64,000 nt of DNA from Halobaculum rubrum (GCF_019880225.1 NZ_CP082284.1:1116001-1180000); one strand, 5' to 3'; shown: positions 1 through 8,920, numbered from the stretch's first letter. Program-made: numbers and translations. Notes: generated by a model not told the origin, from the sequence alone.

Positions 1-1022
1 CGTTCGCTCCGGTCGACGAACTCCTCCGCCTGTTCGTGACGGTCGTCCGCCGGGTCGACGACCGCGTCGACGAATCGCTCGGTCGAGTCACCCATCACGT
101 ACGTCTTCCACGAGTTCTCCGCGGCGTCGTGACGGATCCGGGAGGCGATCCCGAGCTTCGCGAGCGCGTCGGCGTAGTCGCGAGCCAATCGCTCTGAGGC
201 CGTCGAAAAGGACATCGCCTCGCTCTCGACGCCGCCGTCGCCGGCGAACGCTCCGACGAGGAACCGTCGGATCTGATCCTCGGAGCCGCCGAGGACCCGG
301 GCGGGAATCCGTTTTTCGCGAGCAGTGTGCATGAGTTCGGGGAAGTTCTCCTCGAACCACCGGTAGAGTTTGGTCGACACCCATCGCTGAGTTACTGTTC
401 CCGCAGCGTTCGTCGTGTCAGTACTCTCGAACCCGAATACGCAGGACATCAGTTCGGCCATCCGCGCGAGAAGTCGTTCGTCCTGGTTCGAGAACCCGAT
501 CTCGTGTGTCGACCCCGCGTACGAATGCCCCTCCGCGGTGAGGAAGCCGAGGATCTCGGCGAGGTCCCCACTCAGATTCTCCGGGAGCGTAACGTCGCGT
601 TCCGTCCCGACGTGAGGCTCGTCGGCGAGGTCGACTGGCTTGGCGGAGTTCGGGAGTTTTCGGGGTGCCGGAACGAACGCTCCCTCGTCGATGTCGTTCG
701 CGTCGACCGTTCCGATCGAACCGTCGTCGTCGACGAACATCGGGTGATCCGGAGTTACGAGTACGTCGCGGCCGTTCGAGAACGTTACACGGACGAACTC
801 CTCGGGTGCCTCGTGTCTGCTCACTCGATCGATCGGGAGTTTCGTCGTCTCGTTCGTCTCGAAGTCGACGGAGTGAACGCGAGCGTCCTCGATCGGAAGG
901 ATCTCACAGTCGACACCCTCTACCACGTCGTCCGAGCGTGCAGCCATTCGATCGTCCACGAACTCGCCGATCCGAACGCGTCGGCCATCCGCGAGGAACA
1001 CCTCCGATCTCGGGTGATATGA
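1..1022 (-). mobile_element. Intein 2 of MCM, with LAGLIDADG homing endonuclease (C-terminal end not in window)
   Basis: The intein begins with a serine (SYHPRSEVFLADG) straight after extein EQQ, the point where MCM proteins normally continue with a threonine. The N-terminal splicing block A is followed by block B, VTPDHPMFV. Two LAGLIDADG-type motifs follow, GFLTAEGH and VGAFAGDGG, about 110 residues apart, so a dodecapeptide homing endonuclease appears intact. At least 341 residues are visible. The C-terminal splicing blocks F and G lie beyond position 1. With both endonuclease motifs present, this intein could still be mobile; that is an inference. Confidence 0.93.
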
Positions 1023-2801
1023 CTGCTGTTCGAGCGCTTCGTGCATTGCCGACCGGTCGTTCGAATCCATCTTATCCAGCTCGTCGACGGCGGCGATCCC
1101 CTTGTCGGCGAGCACGAGCGCACCGGCCTCCAACGTCCACTGCTGGCCGTCGCCGAAATCGTCGCGAACAGCTGCAGCAGTAAGCCCTGCAGCCGAGCTG
1201 CCCTTCCCGGATGTGTAGACCGACCGCGGAGCGATGTTCTGAATGTATGAGAGCATCTGGGAGTTGTGGGAGACCACCCCGTTCGAGACGTAGCTGTGCG
1301 TTCCTTCGACTTCGAGGTCGTAGACCCACTCCTCGTTGGGTTCGACGCGTTCGATGGACTCGATCCGTTCCCACGTTCGCTTGAACGACGTAGATCGGGG
1401 CGCCGACTCCGACGTGCGAATAGCGGCCGTTCCGCCGTCGGGTAGCGGCTCTGACACGGCAGCGATCGCTGTCGATTCGGAGAGTTGGTCGGCACGAACC
1501 GCATGGTGGCTCTCACCTGCTTGGACGAACAGCGGATGCGACGGCGTCATCTCCAACTCTCGCCCGCTGTTCGTGCGGACCCGGAGCATCTCATCGGGTG
1601 CCTCACGCTTCCACACCTTCGTCGCCCGCCGCGACTCGATATCGCCGTTCGGTCCGAGCGACGGCACCGAGAAGTCGGCGTGGTCCCACACCCCGTCGTC
1701 AACTGGCTTCGAGTCGTCGAGATTCGACTCGACCAACTCCCGGATCGGCACGTCACGGCCGTCTGCGAGCGAGACCCGCGTGTCCCCGTCGAGACACTTC
1801 CCCGTACCCGGATCCCCTATCAGAAGCATATGTAAGTCGCCCCGGATCCGCGACCCGTCCGGGAGGTGCTTCGTCACCCCCGAGAACAGTTGAAGGATCA
1901 TCGAGAGCTTCTCCTGCTCGTAGCCGTAGATGGAGGGCGCGACCGAGGCGACCATCTCGTCGTAGATGTTCTCGTGCGTCGAGAGCTCGAGGATCTCCTG
2001 TTTGTCCTCGTCGGTGATGTCCATGTCCTCGAACTCCTCGTCCTCGATGACGACGGAGACGCCCTCCATGTACGGGTCGAACACCGTCGTCTTCTCCTGC
2101 CCGCTCGTCACCTGCTCCATCTCCAGGCGGCCGACGACGGTGACGTGGTCGCCGGGCGTCACCTTCCCACAGATGTCGTCCTCCAGGTTCACGTCGATGC
2201 TCTGGGGCGTCTCCCCCCCGCGCAGGCCTTCCGGCGACTCCTGCACCCGGAGCTGCTGGGAGTCGATGAACTTCGACTCGTTGTTGTTCACGCGGAACGG
2301 CCCCTGCCGCTCACAGCCCTGGCACTCGTGGGGCTCCTGGAACCCGGAGTCGTTCTGCGGGATGTACGTCATCGTCCCGCAGCGCTGGCACTCGAAGGCG
2401 GCCTCGACGATCTTCGGGCGCACGTCCGTCGCCTTGCGGACGATCCCCATCACGGCGACCATCGAGCCGATGTGGTCGTCGCTGACGCGGATACCGCGGA
2501 TGTCGAGGGTGTTCTCGCGGGGGAGGTTCCGGAGGCGCACGTGCGCCTGTCCCAGCGAGATGTCGACCGGGAGGTCGTACGTGCGCAGCGCCTCTTCGGC
2601 GACCTGCTGCATCTCGCCGGGGCGGTTGAGGTAGCGTTCCGCGAGGTCGGGGTCGAACGTGTACAGGTCGTCGTACTCGACGTACAGCGACCGCTGCTCC
2701 TTCGGGTAGTTCTGGGCGAGGCGCGCGATGTCGTCCGCGCAGTAGGTCCGGTAGAAACTGAGGAAGGCGTCGACGTCCTGGCTCTCGGAGACCTGACTCA
2801 T
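1..2801 (-). CDS. mcm: MCM replicative DNA helicase with two inteins (3' part outside window)
   Basis: This is the hexameric ATPase that unwinds DNA at the replication fork. The ATG is at 2801. Extein residues 1-335 carry the N-terminal OB domain with a four-cysteine zinc motif (CQRCG, then CQGC) and end in Walker A, GDPGTGK. An intein follows directly after the Walker A lysine (residues 336-513). Eighty extein residues then include the Walker B segment VDELDKMD and end at MHEALEQQ, where a second intein begins. The frame is open to position 1, so the rest of intein 2 and the C-terminal AAA+ part lie outside. The extein is typical of haloarchaeal MCM. Protein splicing must remove both inteins for an active helicase, because both interrupt the ATPase core. 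The identity is certain; splicing activity is inferred from conserved termini. Confidence 0.97.
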   Translation of the reverse strand, partial: MSQVSESQDVDAFLSFYRTYCADDIARLAQNYPKEQRSLYVEYDDLYTFDPDLAERYLNRPGEMQQVAEEALRTYDLPVDISLGQAHVRLRNLPRENTLDIRGIRVSDDHIGSMVAVMGIVRKATDVRPKIVEAAFECQRCGTMTYIPQNDSGFQEPHECQGCERQGPFRVNNNESKFIDSQQLRVQESPEGLRGGETPQSIDVNLEDDICGKVTPGDHVTVVGRLEMEQVTSGQEKTTVFDPYMEGVSVVIEDEEFEDMDITDEDKQEILELSTHENIYDEMVASVAPSIYGYEQEKLSMILQLFSGVTKHLPDGSRIRGDLHMLLIGDPGTGKCLDGDTRVSLADGRDVPIRELVESNLDDSKPVDDGVWDHADFSVPSLGPNGDIESRRATKVWKREAPDEMLRVRTNSGRELEMTPSHPLFVQAGESHHAVRADQLSESTAIAAVSEPLPDGGTAAIRTSESAPRSTSFKRTWERIESIERVEPNEEWVYDLEVEGTHSYVSNGVVSHNSQMLSYIQNIAPRSVYTSGKGSSAAGLTAAAVRDDFGDGQQWTLEAGALVLADKGIAAVDELDKMDSNDRSAMHEALEQQSYHPRSEVFLADGRRVRIGEFVDDRMAARSDDVVEGVDCEILPIEDARVHSVDFETNETTKLPIDRVSRHEAPEEFVRVTFSNGRDVLVTPDHPMFVDDDGSIGTVDANDIDEGAFVPAPRKLPNSAKPVDLADEPHVGTERDVTLPENLSGDLAEILGFLTAEGHSYAGSTHEIGFSNQDERLLARMAELMSCVFGFESTDTTNAAGTVTQRWVSTKLYRWFEENFPELMHTAREKRIPARVLGGSEDQIRRFLVGAFAGDGGVESEAMSFSTASERLARDYADALAKLGIASRIRHDAAENSWKTYVMGDSTERFVDAVVDPADDRHEQAEEFVDRSE
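1263..1796 (-). other. Intein 1 of MCM: mini-intein inserted in Walker A
   Basis: This 178-residue intein lies between GDPGTGK and SQML, splitting the P-loop. It starts with cysteine (CLDGDTRVSLADG, block A), has block B MTPSHPLFV, and ends with block F/G, VYDLEVEGTHSYVSNG then VVSHN. The terminal His-Asn and the serine that follows are the residues needed for asparagine cyclisation and trans-esterification. No LAGLIDADG motif is present and the length fits a splicing domain alone, so this is a mini-intein that has lost, or never carried, an endonuclease. It cannot home by itself. Confidence 0.95.
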
Positions 2802-2908
2802 TGCACGGAGGTAGCCACCTCATCGGGTAAGAACTGTCGCCTCTCGGTGGAAGTGGATCCGGCGTCGGGAGACATCGACTCGGCCGTGGAGACCCTCGAG
2901 AACGGAAG

Positions 2909-2981
2909 TGGGACCGCCCGGATTTGAACCGGGGTCACGGGCACCCAAGGCCCGAAGTATACCAGGCTAACCCACGGTCCC
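2909..2981 (-). tRNA. tRNA-Pro (UGG)
   Basis: The minus strand folds as a cloverleaf. The acceptor stem GGGACCG pairs with CGGTCCC over seven base pairs, with discriminator A. The anticodon stem CGGGC/GCCCG closes loop CTTGGGT, giving anticodon UGG. The T arm has TTCGAAT in the loop. No CCA is encoded and no intron is visible. It sits between mcm and the transporter gene, transcribed in the same direction as both. Confidence 0.95.
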
Positions 2982-3043
2982 CTACCGTCCAGTCCCCGCC
3001 CGCCGAACTAAACCGTTCCGTTCGCGTCGCTCCCGCGACCGGC

Positions 3044-4900
3044 TCACAATCCCAACCCGAACACGACCGGGATCCCGAGGGTCGTCACGACCGCGAAGAT
3101 CGCCTGCAGCGGCGCCCCGACTCGCACGTAGTCGGTGAACCGGTAGCCGCCCGGACCGTACACGAACAGGTTCGTCTGGTAGCCGACGGGGGTCATGAAC
3201 GCCGTCGACGCCGCGAACGTGACGGCCATCGCGAACGCGAGCGGGTTCGCGCCGAGCGTCGCGGCCACCTGTAGGGCGACGGGGATCATGAGCACGACGC
3301 TCGCGTTGTTCGAGATGACGTTCGTGAGCAGCGCCGTCACGACGTAGAACGCCCCGAGCAGCGCCAGCGGGGAGAGCACGTCCGCGCTCGCGACGATGGC
3401 GTTCGCGATCAACCCCGCGGCGCCGGAGGTCTGCATCGCGATGCCCAGCGGGATGACGCCCGCGAGCAGGAAGATCACGTCCCACTCGACGGCCTCGTAC
3501 ACCTCCCCGGGCTTCAGACAGCCCGTGACGACCATCGCGAGCGCCCCCGCGAGCGCGGAGACGACGATCGGGACCGCGTCGACCGCGGCGAGCCCGATCG
3601 CGAGCGCGACGATCCCGACCGCGACGGGCGTCTTCGACTCGCGGTAGTCGTGGCGCTCGATCGTCTGCGCGACGATGAGGTTCCGGTTCGCGTCCAGTCG
3701 CTCGACGGACGCCTCGCTCGCCTGCACGAGCAGGGTGTCGCCCACCCGTAGCGGGACGTGATCCATGCGCTGGCGGAACAGCTCCCCCCCGCGGCGGAGC
3801 GCAAGCACCGTCGCGTCGTAGCGCTGGCGGAAGCTCGCGGAGGCGAGCGACTCGCCGACCAGCGACGACCCGGGAGCGACGACGACCTCCACGAGGTTCT
3901 GCGCCTCCTCGGCGGTCTCCAGTTCCGCCTCGTCGACGACATCGGGAACGAGGTCGAGGCCCTCCACGTCGAGCAGCTCGACGAGGGTGGCCCGGTCGGT
4001 CCGGACGGCGAACAGGTCGCCCGCCTGGATCTCCTTTTGGCCGAGCGGTTCGAGGAACGTCCGGTTGTCGCGGACGAGTTGAACCAGGTCGATGTCGAAC
4101 TCCGTCTCCGAGAGCGCCGCCTCGACGCGCTGGCCCACCAGCGGCGAGTCCTCGCGCACGACGACCTCCGTCAGGTACTCCGCCATCCGGAACTCCTCGG
4201 TGAGGTCCCCCCGTGGGGGGATCCGGGCCGGCGTGAGCCACCGCCCGATCGTGAGCAGGTACAGCGAGCCGACGATCAAAAGCACCGCGCCCAGCGGGAG
4301 GAACTCGAACATCCGGAACGGGCGGGCCACCGCGGCCGGTGCGAGCGTCGCGTACAGATCCGACGCGAGGATGTTGGTCGACGTGCCGATGAGGGTGAGC
4401 GTCCCGCCGAACATCGACGCGTAGCTCAGCGGGAGCAGCAGCTTCGACGGCGAGGTCTTCCCGCGCTCGGCCAGGTCGATCACCATCGGGAGCAGGATGG
4501 CGACCGCGGCGGTGTTGTTGATCAGCCCGGAGACCGGGCCGACGACGCCGATCGTCGCGCCCAGTTGCTTGGTCTCGTCGCCTTTGGTGATCCGGGCGAT
4601 GAACGAGCCGAGCCGCTGGACGATCCCGGTCATGCGGATCCCCTCCGAGAGAATGAACATCGCGAGCACCGTCAGCGTCGCCGGGTTCGCGAACCCAGAT
4701 AGCCCCTGCTCGACGGACACCAGCGCGAACGATTCCGCGAGCACGCCGACGTCCGCGAGCGCGGTCGTGACCGGTCCCGAGAGCAACAGCGCGACGAGAA
4801 CGCCGATCGCGGTGATGTCGACCGGCACCGGCTCGGTGACGAACAACACGAGCGCCGCGAGGATCACCGCGAAGACGAACAGGATCTCGGGCGCGAACAC
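3044..4900 (-). CDS. SLC13/DASS-type transporter with two TrkA-C (RCK_C) domains
   Basis: This 618-residue integral membrane protein of the divalent anion/sodium symporter type probably moves a small anion such as sulfate or a dicarboxylate; the substrate cannot be read from the sequence. An N-terminal hydrophobic half contains the family signature around LINNTAAVAILLPM and GTSTNIL. Two cytoplasmic TrkA-C-like domains lie at roughly residues 200-375, each with a SPLVG or SSLVG start. A second hydrophobic half has SNNASVVLMIPVA. The start is taken as GTG at 4900, because the divergent gene begins at 5043 and a T-rich element lies about 28 bases upstream. The frame stays open further upstream, but that stretch runs antisense through the neighbour. 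Confidence 0.88.
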   Translation of the reverse strand: MFAPEILFVFAVILAALVLFVTEPVPVDITAIGVLVALLLSGPVTTALADVGVLAESFALVSVEQGLSGFANPATLTVLAMFILSEGIRMTGIVQRLGSFIARITKGDETKQLGATIGVVGPVSGLINNTAAVAILLPMVIDLAERGKTSPSKLLLPLSYASMFGGTLTLIGTSTNILASDLYATLAPAAVARPFRMFEFLPLGAVLLIVGSLYLLTIGRWLTPARIPPRGDLTEEFRMAEYLTEVVVREDSPLVGQRVEAALSETEFDIDLVQLVRDNRTFLEPLGQKEIQAGDLFAVRTDRATLVELLDVEGLDLVPDVVDEAELETAEEAQNLVEVVVAPGSSLVGESLASASFRQRYDATVLALRRGGELFRQRMDHVPLRVGDTLLVQASEASVERLDANRNLIVAQTIERHDYRESKTPVAVGIVALAIGLAAVDAVPIVVSALAGALAMVVTGCLKPGEVYEAVEWDVIFLLAGVIPLGIAMQTSGAAGLIANAIVASADVLSPLALLGAFYVVTALLTNVISNNASVVLMIPVALQVAATLGANPLAFAMAVTFAASTAFMTPVGYQTNLFVYGPGGYRFTDYVRVGAPLQAIFAVVTTLGIPVVFGLGL

Positions 4901-5042
4901 GCCGAGTGCGACGCCCGGGGCGAGCAAAAAGGGTGAGGGAACGGACCGACGTAGCGACGGACCGCATCCGCGAACGGTCCGCGTTCGTACGGCCCGACAA
5001 TCGGACACGGAGTTATGCGGATCGGGCGCCAACGCTAGACGA

Positions 5043-5642
5043 ATGGCAGACGACAAACGCGGACGTGACAAGCAGGCGCACGACGCCGAGAAGCGCCGGC
5101 AGGAGCGAGCCATCGCCACGTATCTGGAGCGGTACGACGAGGAAGCGCCGGCGGTCGACCCGGACGTCCTGGCCGATATCGAACGGGCAGTCGAGACGCT
5201 GGAGTTCCCCGCGACCGGAGCCGAGATCGTCGCCGTGATCGGTGAACACGAGATCCCGACGGACACCGAGATGTACACTGCCGATTCGCTCCTCCCGGAC
5301 GCCAACGAGGAGCTGTTCGACTCCCCTGCAGCCGTCCGTGTCCGGATACAGCGACCGACGGTCGCCGCGGCGATGAAGCGGATCGTCGAGGCCGCCGGAT
5401 CGATCCGGGAGGTGAAACTCACCGGGTCACAGCGCGACGCCTACGAACGAACGCTACAGGAACTCGTGGATATCGACCCGGTCGACGAAAACGAGGGGAT
5501 TCCGGTCGTCGCCGAGTGGGTCATCGAGCGGATCCACGACGACGACGCTCCTCCCGGCTCCCGGTCTGTCCGGCGAAAGGCGGCCGAATACTGTCGGGCG
5601 AACGGCTACGAGGTCCGAAACGACGAGTGGCTCGGCGTCTGA
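5043..5642 (+). CDS. Conserved haloarchaeal protein, possibly DUF5789-like
   Basis: This 199-residue acidic, soluble protein has no cysteine cluster or membrane segment. A lysine/arginine-rich N-terminal helix (residues 1-30) is followed by a segment around residues 40-110 (LEFPATGAEIVAVIGE) resembling small haloarchaeal DUF5789 proteins. The C-terminal part is uncharacterised. The ATG lies about 27 bases after the weak TATA-like ggttatgc, so the transcript may be leaderless. It is divergent from the anion transporter. I do not recognise a function, and the family assignment rests on a short resemblance. Confidence 0.7.
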   Translation: MADDKRGRDKQAHDAEKRRQERAIATYLERYDEEAPAVDPDVLADIERAVETLEFPATGAEIVAVIGEHEIPTDTEMYTADSLLPDANEELFDSPAAVRVRIQRPTVAAAMKRIVEAAGSIREVKLTGSQRDAYERTLQELVDIDPVDENEGIPVVAEWVIERIHDDDAPPGSRSVRRKAAEYCRANGYEVRNDEWLGV

Positions 5643-5696
5643 CGGACGGATCGCGTCCCGGACGACCGAACCGGGAGTCGGGTCCGCGGCCGCAGA

Positions 5697-6119
5697 TCAG
5701 TCGCGACCGAGATACTCGTCGAGCCGTTTCTCGATGAGTTCCGTGACGCGCTCGGCGTACGTCCACAGCGCCGTGTTGATCCGTTCTTCGGTCTCGTCGT
5801 CGAGGTCGTCGAGGCCGCGGAGAACCGAGTCGCTCGTCACCTGCGGGTGGTACACACAGACGACCCTGAGCGCGTCGGTCGACCCACGGCCGTCGGCCGA
5901 GTGGACGCCGTACTGATCGGTTCCCCAGACGCCGTCACCGCCGTGGCGCTCCAAGCGCGAGTCGATCGCATCGAGCAGCCGGAGTTCCTCTTCCGAGAGG
6001 ATCGGATCGTCGCCCTCGAACAGTTCGGCGTACGCCTCGGCACGGGCGCGGGCCGTCCATCCGTCGAGCTGGGATCGAACCTCGAGAACGAGCTGTCGGC
6101 GGTCGGAAGCGTCGGCCAT
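5697..6119 (-). CDS. Conserved haloarchaeal hypothetical protein
   Basis: This 140-residue acidic protein starts MADASDRRQLVLEVRSQL. It appears mostly helical, with a central WGTDQYGVHS segment and a C-terminal amphipathic helix (TALWTYAERVTELIEKRL). There are no membrane segments, zinc-binding motifs or recognised catalytic residues. It is convergent with the hypothetical gene ending at 5642 and lies just downstream of the helicase on the same strand. Reading-frame quality and codon use match the neighbours, so I take it as real, but I cannot name a function. Confidence 0.72.
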   Translation of the reverse strand: MADASDRRQLVLEVRSQLDGWTARARAEAYAELFEGDDPILSEEELRLLDAIDSRLERHGGDGVWGTDQYGVHSADGRGSTDALRVVCVYHPQVTSDSVLRGLDDLDDETEERINTALWTYAERVTELIEKRLDEYLGRD

Positions 6120-6239
6120 ACCGAGACGACGACAGCGACGGCAATCAACCTTGGTACACGCTTCGGCACGTCCGGAACGTGATCGGCCGCGTCCGCTCCG
6201 CGGATCGAACGGCCGGGTCGCTCCGCGGCTCGTGCCCGG

Positions 6240-8282
6240 CTACAGCTCTTGCTCCGCGAGTTCCATGTCCGCGACGATCTCGTAGGGGTGGTGATCCTTC
6301 CGGATCCCGTCGAGGATGCGGAACGCGTCGTCGGGGGCGAGGAAGTGCTCGGTGACCGCCCGACCCAGCGGCGTCGGCGACAGGCCGTCGATGAACTCCC
6401 ACTCCAGTAGCTTGCCGATCGCGTGGGTGGTGGGGACCTCGCCGATCATCCGGTCGTTCAGCTTCTTGGCGCGCTTGCCCGCGACGACGACGTTCGCGAG
6501 CGTCTCTTCGGCGGCGGAGGTCGTGTCGTACACCGTCGTCACGTCCTCCATCTCACCCTTCAGGAGCTTGAACGCCGTCTCGTCTTCGGTGCCCTCCATC
6601 GAGGAGTGGTAGCTCGCGTCGGGTTCGACGAGCACGTACACCGTCCCCTCGTCGTGGTAGTCGGGGCGCCCCGCACGGCCGAGCATCTGCTCGAACTCCT
6701 GCACGGAGAGCCACTCGATCCCCATCGCGAGCGTGTCGAAGATCACCTGCGAGGCGGGGAAGTCGACGCCGGCCGCGAGCGCGGCCGTAGTGACAACTGC
6801 TGCCAGCTCCTGGTCCCCGAATTTGCGCTCGACGGTCTTGCGGCGCTTGTAGTCGAGGCCGGCGTGATACGGCGCGGAGTCGTACTCCAGCTTCCGGGAG
6901 ATCTCGTGACAGCGTCTGCGGGAGTTGGTGAAGATGATCGTCTGCCCCCGGTACCCCTTCGAGGACTTCGTGTCGAACTCGCGTCTGACGAGCTTCTTTT
7001 CTATCTCCAGCTTCTCGCGCTCGTCGGCGAAGGTGACGTGGCGCTCGATGGGGATCGGGCGCTCCTCGAACTCGATGAGCGTCGCGCGGAGGCGCTCGGC
7101 GAGGAACTCGGGGTTGCCGACGGTCGCCGAGAGGTACACCCACTGCGCCGAGGAGTTCCGGGTCTCGGAGTAGTGTTTGAGCCGCGAGATCATCCCGTCG
7201 AGGCGGTGGCCGCGGCCCTCCTCTTTCAGGGTGTGGACCTCGTCGATGACGACGGTGCCGATGTCGCCCATGTCCTTGCCGGTGCGCAGCGCGTGGTCGA
7301 TCCCCTCGTAAGTGCCGACGATCACGTCCGCGTTCGGATCGAACCGGGTGCCGTCGTCGTTGATCCGGGAGGCGCCCACGCGGATGGTCACGTCGAGCAC
7401 GTCGCCGTAGCGCTCCTCGAAGTCCTCGTGTTTCTGGTTCGCGAGCGCGACCAGCGGGACGAGAAACAGCAGCTTCCCCTTCCCGTTGAGCGCGTTGTCG
7501 ACGCCGGCGAGTTCGCCCACGAGCGTCTTCCCGGTCGCCGTCGCGCTCACGACGAGCTGGTCGTCCCCGTCGAACAGCCCGTTCTCGACCGAGAGGCTCT
7601 GCACCGGCAACAGTTCGTCGAACCGGCCCTCGACGCGCTCCTGGAGCGCGGGGTGGAGGTTCAGCGAGCTCGTGGGGACGGGGTCGATCTCGTCGGTCGT
7701 CGCCGAGATGGTGTCGAACTTCGTGAGGTCGGGGTCGAGGTTCCCTTGCAGGAGGTTCGTGATGCGCTCCAGGTCCTGCACCTCGAACAGGAGGTCCTCG
7801 AGGCGCTCCTGTGCGTTGCCGGTGAACTGTCCCTTGTAGGAGAGCTCGCGTTCGAGTTCCCGTTTCGCGCAGTCGGGACAGATGAAGTCGCGGTCCGCCT
7901 TCACCGCGGTGTCGGCAGTGACCGGCGAGTAGCGCCCGGCGTTGGCGCAGTAGCGGCAGGTGCGCACCTGCTTGGCGTCGAGCTGGTAGGCGTCGAGCAT
8001 CTCGACGAGCCGGTCGCGGGCGCCCGCCCCCGTCTGCTCGGAGATGCGGATGCGGCGCGCGTTGCGCGCCAGATCGACGAACTGGTCGGGCTGGCGCGGC
8101 TCCTCGCCGCCCTTTCGCTTGACGCGGAAGCGACGCGGGCGCGGACCGGCGTCGGCCTCCTTGAGTTCGAGGACGCCCTGGAGGACGCGCGAGCCGTCGC
8201 GCTCGACGACGACGGTGAACTCGTCGGCGTCGCTGCGCTCGTGGAGGAACAGGGTCTCGACCTGCGGGAGTTGCTCGGACAC
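6240..8282 (-). CDS. Ski2-like DEAD/DEAH-box helicase (COG1202 type)
   Basis: This 680-residue superfamily II nucleic-acid-dependent ATPase is of the archaeal Ski2/Hel308-like kind. An accessory N-terminal region of about 200 residues contains a zinc motif (CRYC, then CPDC near residues 110-138). The helicase core follows: Walker A SATATGKT, motif II DEVH, motif III SATVG, motif IV IIFTNSRRR, and motif VI GRAGRPDY. A C-terminal helical/winged-helix part begins about residue 570. The start is GTG at 8282. Such helicases act in DNA repair, fork restart or RNA metabolism; which of these applies here cannot be told. It is transcribed alone or with the small gene downstream. Confidence 0.92.
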   Translation of the reverse strand: MSEQLPQVETLFLHERSDADEFTVVVERDGSRVLQGVLELKEADAGPRPRRFRVKRKGGEEPRQPDQFVDLARNARRIRISEQTGAGARDRLVEMLDAYQLDAKQVRTCRYCANAGRYSPVTADTAVKADRDFICPDCAKRELERELSYKGQFTGNAQERLEDLLFEVQDLERITNLLQGNLDPDLTKFDTISATTDEIDPVPTSSLNLHPALQERVEGRFDELLPVQSLSVENGLFDGDDQLVVSATATGKTLVGELAGVDNALNGKGKLLFLVPLVALANQKHEDFEERYGDVLDVTIRVGASRINDDGTRFDPNADVIVGTYEGIDHALRTGKDMGDIGTVVIDEVHTLKEEGRGHRLDGMISRLKHYSETRNSSAQWVYLSATVGNPEFLAERLRATLIEFEERPIPIERHVTFADEREKLEIEKKLVRREFDTKSSKGYRGQTIIFTNSRRRCHEISRKLEYDSAPYHAGLDYKRRKTVERKFGDQELAAVVTTAALAAGVDFPASQVIFDTLAMGIEWLSVQEFEQMLGRAGRPDYHDEGTVYVLVEPDASYHSSMEGTEDETAFKLLKGEMEDVTTVYDTTSAAEETLANVVVAGKRAKKLNDRMIGEVPTTHAIGKLLEWEFIDGLSPTPLGRAVTEHFLAPDDAFRILDGIRKDHHPYEIVADMELAEQEL

Positions 8283-8423
8283 GGTGATCTGGTTGTGGGT
8301 GATAGGCGGATGCGGTATTTCAGGGATTCGGCTTCCGTGTGTGAGTTGGTACCGTGATCACTGTCGGGGGAGTTGTCGAGCCGTCGTCGTCCCGTCGAGA
8401 AGCCGGACGACCGCGAAAGCGGC

Positions 8424-8846
8424 CTACTCCTCGTCGATGACGCGGATCGTGTCGTCGCCGTGGGGGACCACACAGATGAACGCGGCCGGTTCGTCGCCGT
8501 CGTTGCGGTACCAGTGCCGGACACCCGCGGGGATGAGCAGCGCGTCGCCCTCCGCCACCGTGTACTCCTCGCCGTCGAGCCCCACGGTGTACTCGCCCGC
8601 GAGGACGTACTGCTCGTGTTCGACCTCGTTGGTGTGGTTCGGGACGTGCGCGTCGGGCGCGAGCTCGAACCGCCGCATCGCGAAGTGCGGCGCGTCGTCG
8701 GACTCGTCGATGAGCACACCCTTCGACATCCCCTCGCCCGCGTCGACCTCACTCGTCGCGAGCTCGTCGCCGCGCTTCACCACGGCCTCGGTTGTCGATC
8801 CGTCCGTCGTCGGTTCGTCCGTCGTCGTCGCATCGGGTTCGCTCAT
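8424..8846 (-). CDS. Cupin-domain protein
   Basis: This 140-residue protein has a disordered, threonine-rich acidic N-terminus (about 25 residues) and a single conserved beta-barrel. Cupin motif 1 appears as PNHTNEVEHEQYVLAGEYTV, with the metal-binding histidines and glutamate, and motif 2 as PAGVRHWYRNDG. Cupins of this kind bind a divalent metal and may act as dioxygenases, isomerases or binding proteins; the substrate is unknown. The gene is divergent from the M50 protease, and a TATA element 25 bases before the ATG predicts a leaderless mRNA. Confidence 0.88.
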   Translation of the reverse strand: MSEPDATTTDEPTTDGSTTEAVVKRGDELATSEVDAGEGMSKGVLIDESDDAPHFAMRRFELAPDAHVPNHTNEVEHEQYVLAGEYTVGLDGEEYTVAEGDALLIPAGVRHWYRNDGDEPAAFICVVPHGDDTIRVIDEE

Positions 8847-8870
8847 GGCCGCCGGTTTCGCGCGACGGGG

Positions 8871-8897
8871 GATAAATCTCGGCGGCCGGGTTTATAC
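8871..8897. promoter_or_regulatory. Back-to-back TATA boxes of the cupin and M50 protease genes
   Basis: The minus-strand element ATTTATC (8871-8877) lies 25 bases before the cupin ATG at 8846. The plus-strand element TTTATAC (8891-8897) lies 24 bases before the M50 ATG at 8921. Both distances place transcription start at or next to the start codon, so each gene is expected to be leaderless. Overlapping basal factors here could couple expression of the two genes. Confidence 0.7.
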
Positions 8898-8920
8898 GCC
8901 GTGGGAAACTACTCAGAGGT

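Noticed and set aside
1-3000. Replication origin next to mcm
   Set aside because: No orc1/cdc6 gene, no cluster of ORB-like repeats and no long AT-rich region is seen around mcm or elsewhere in the window.
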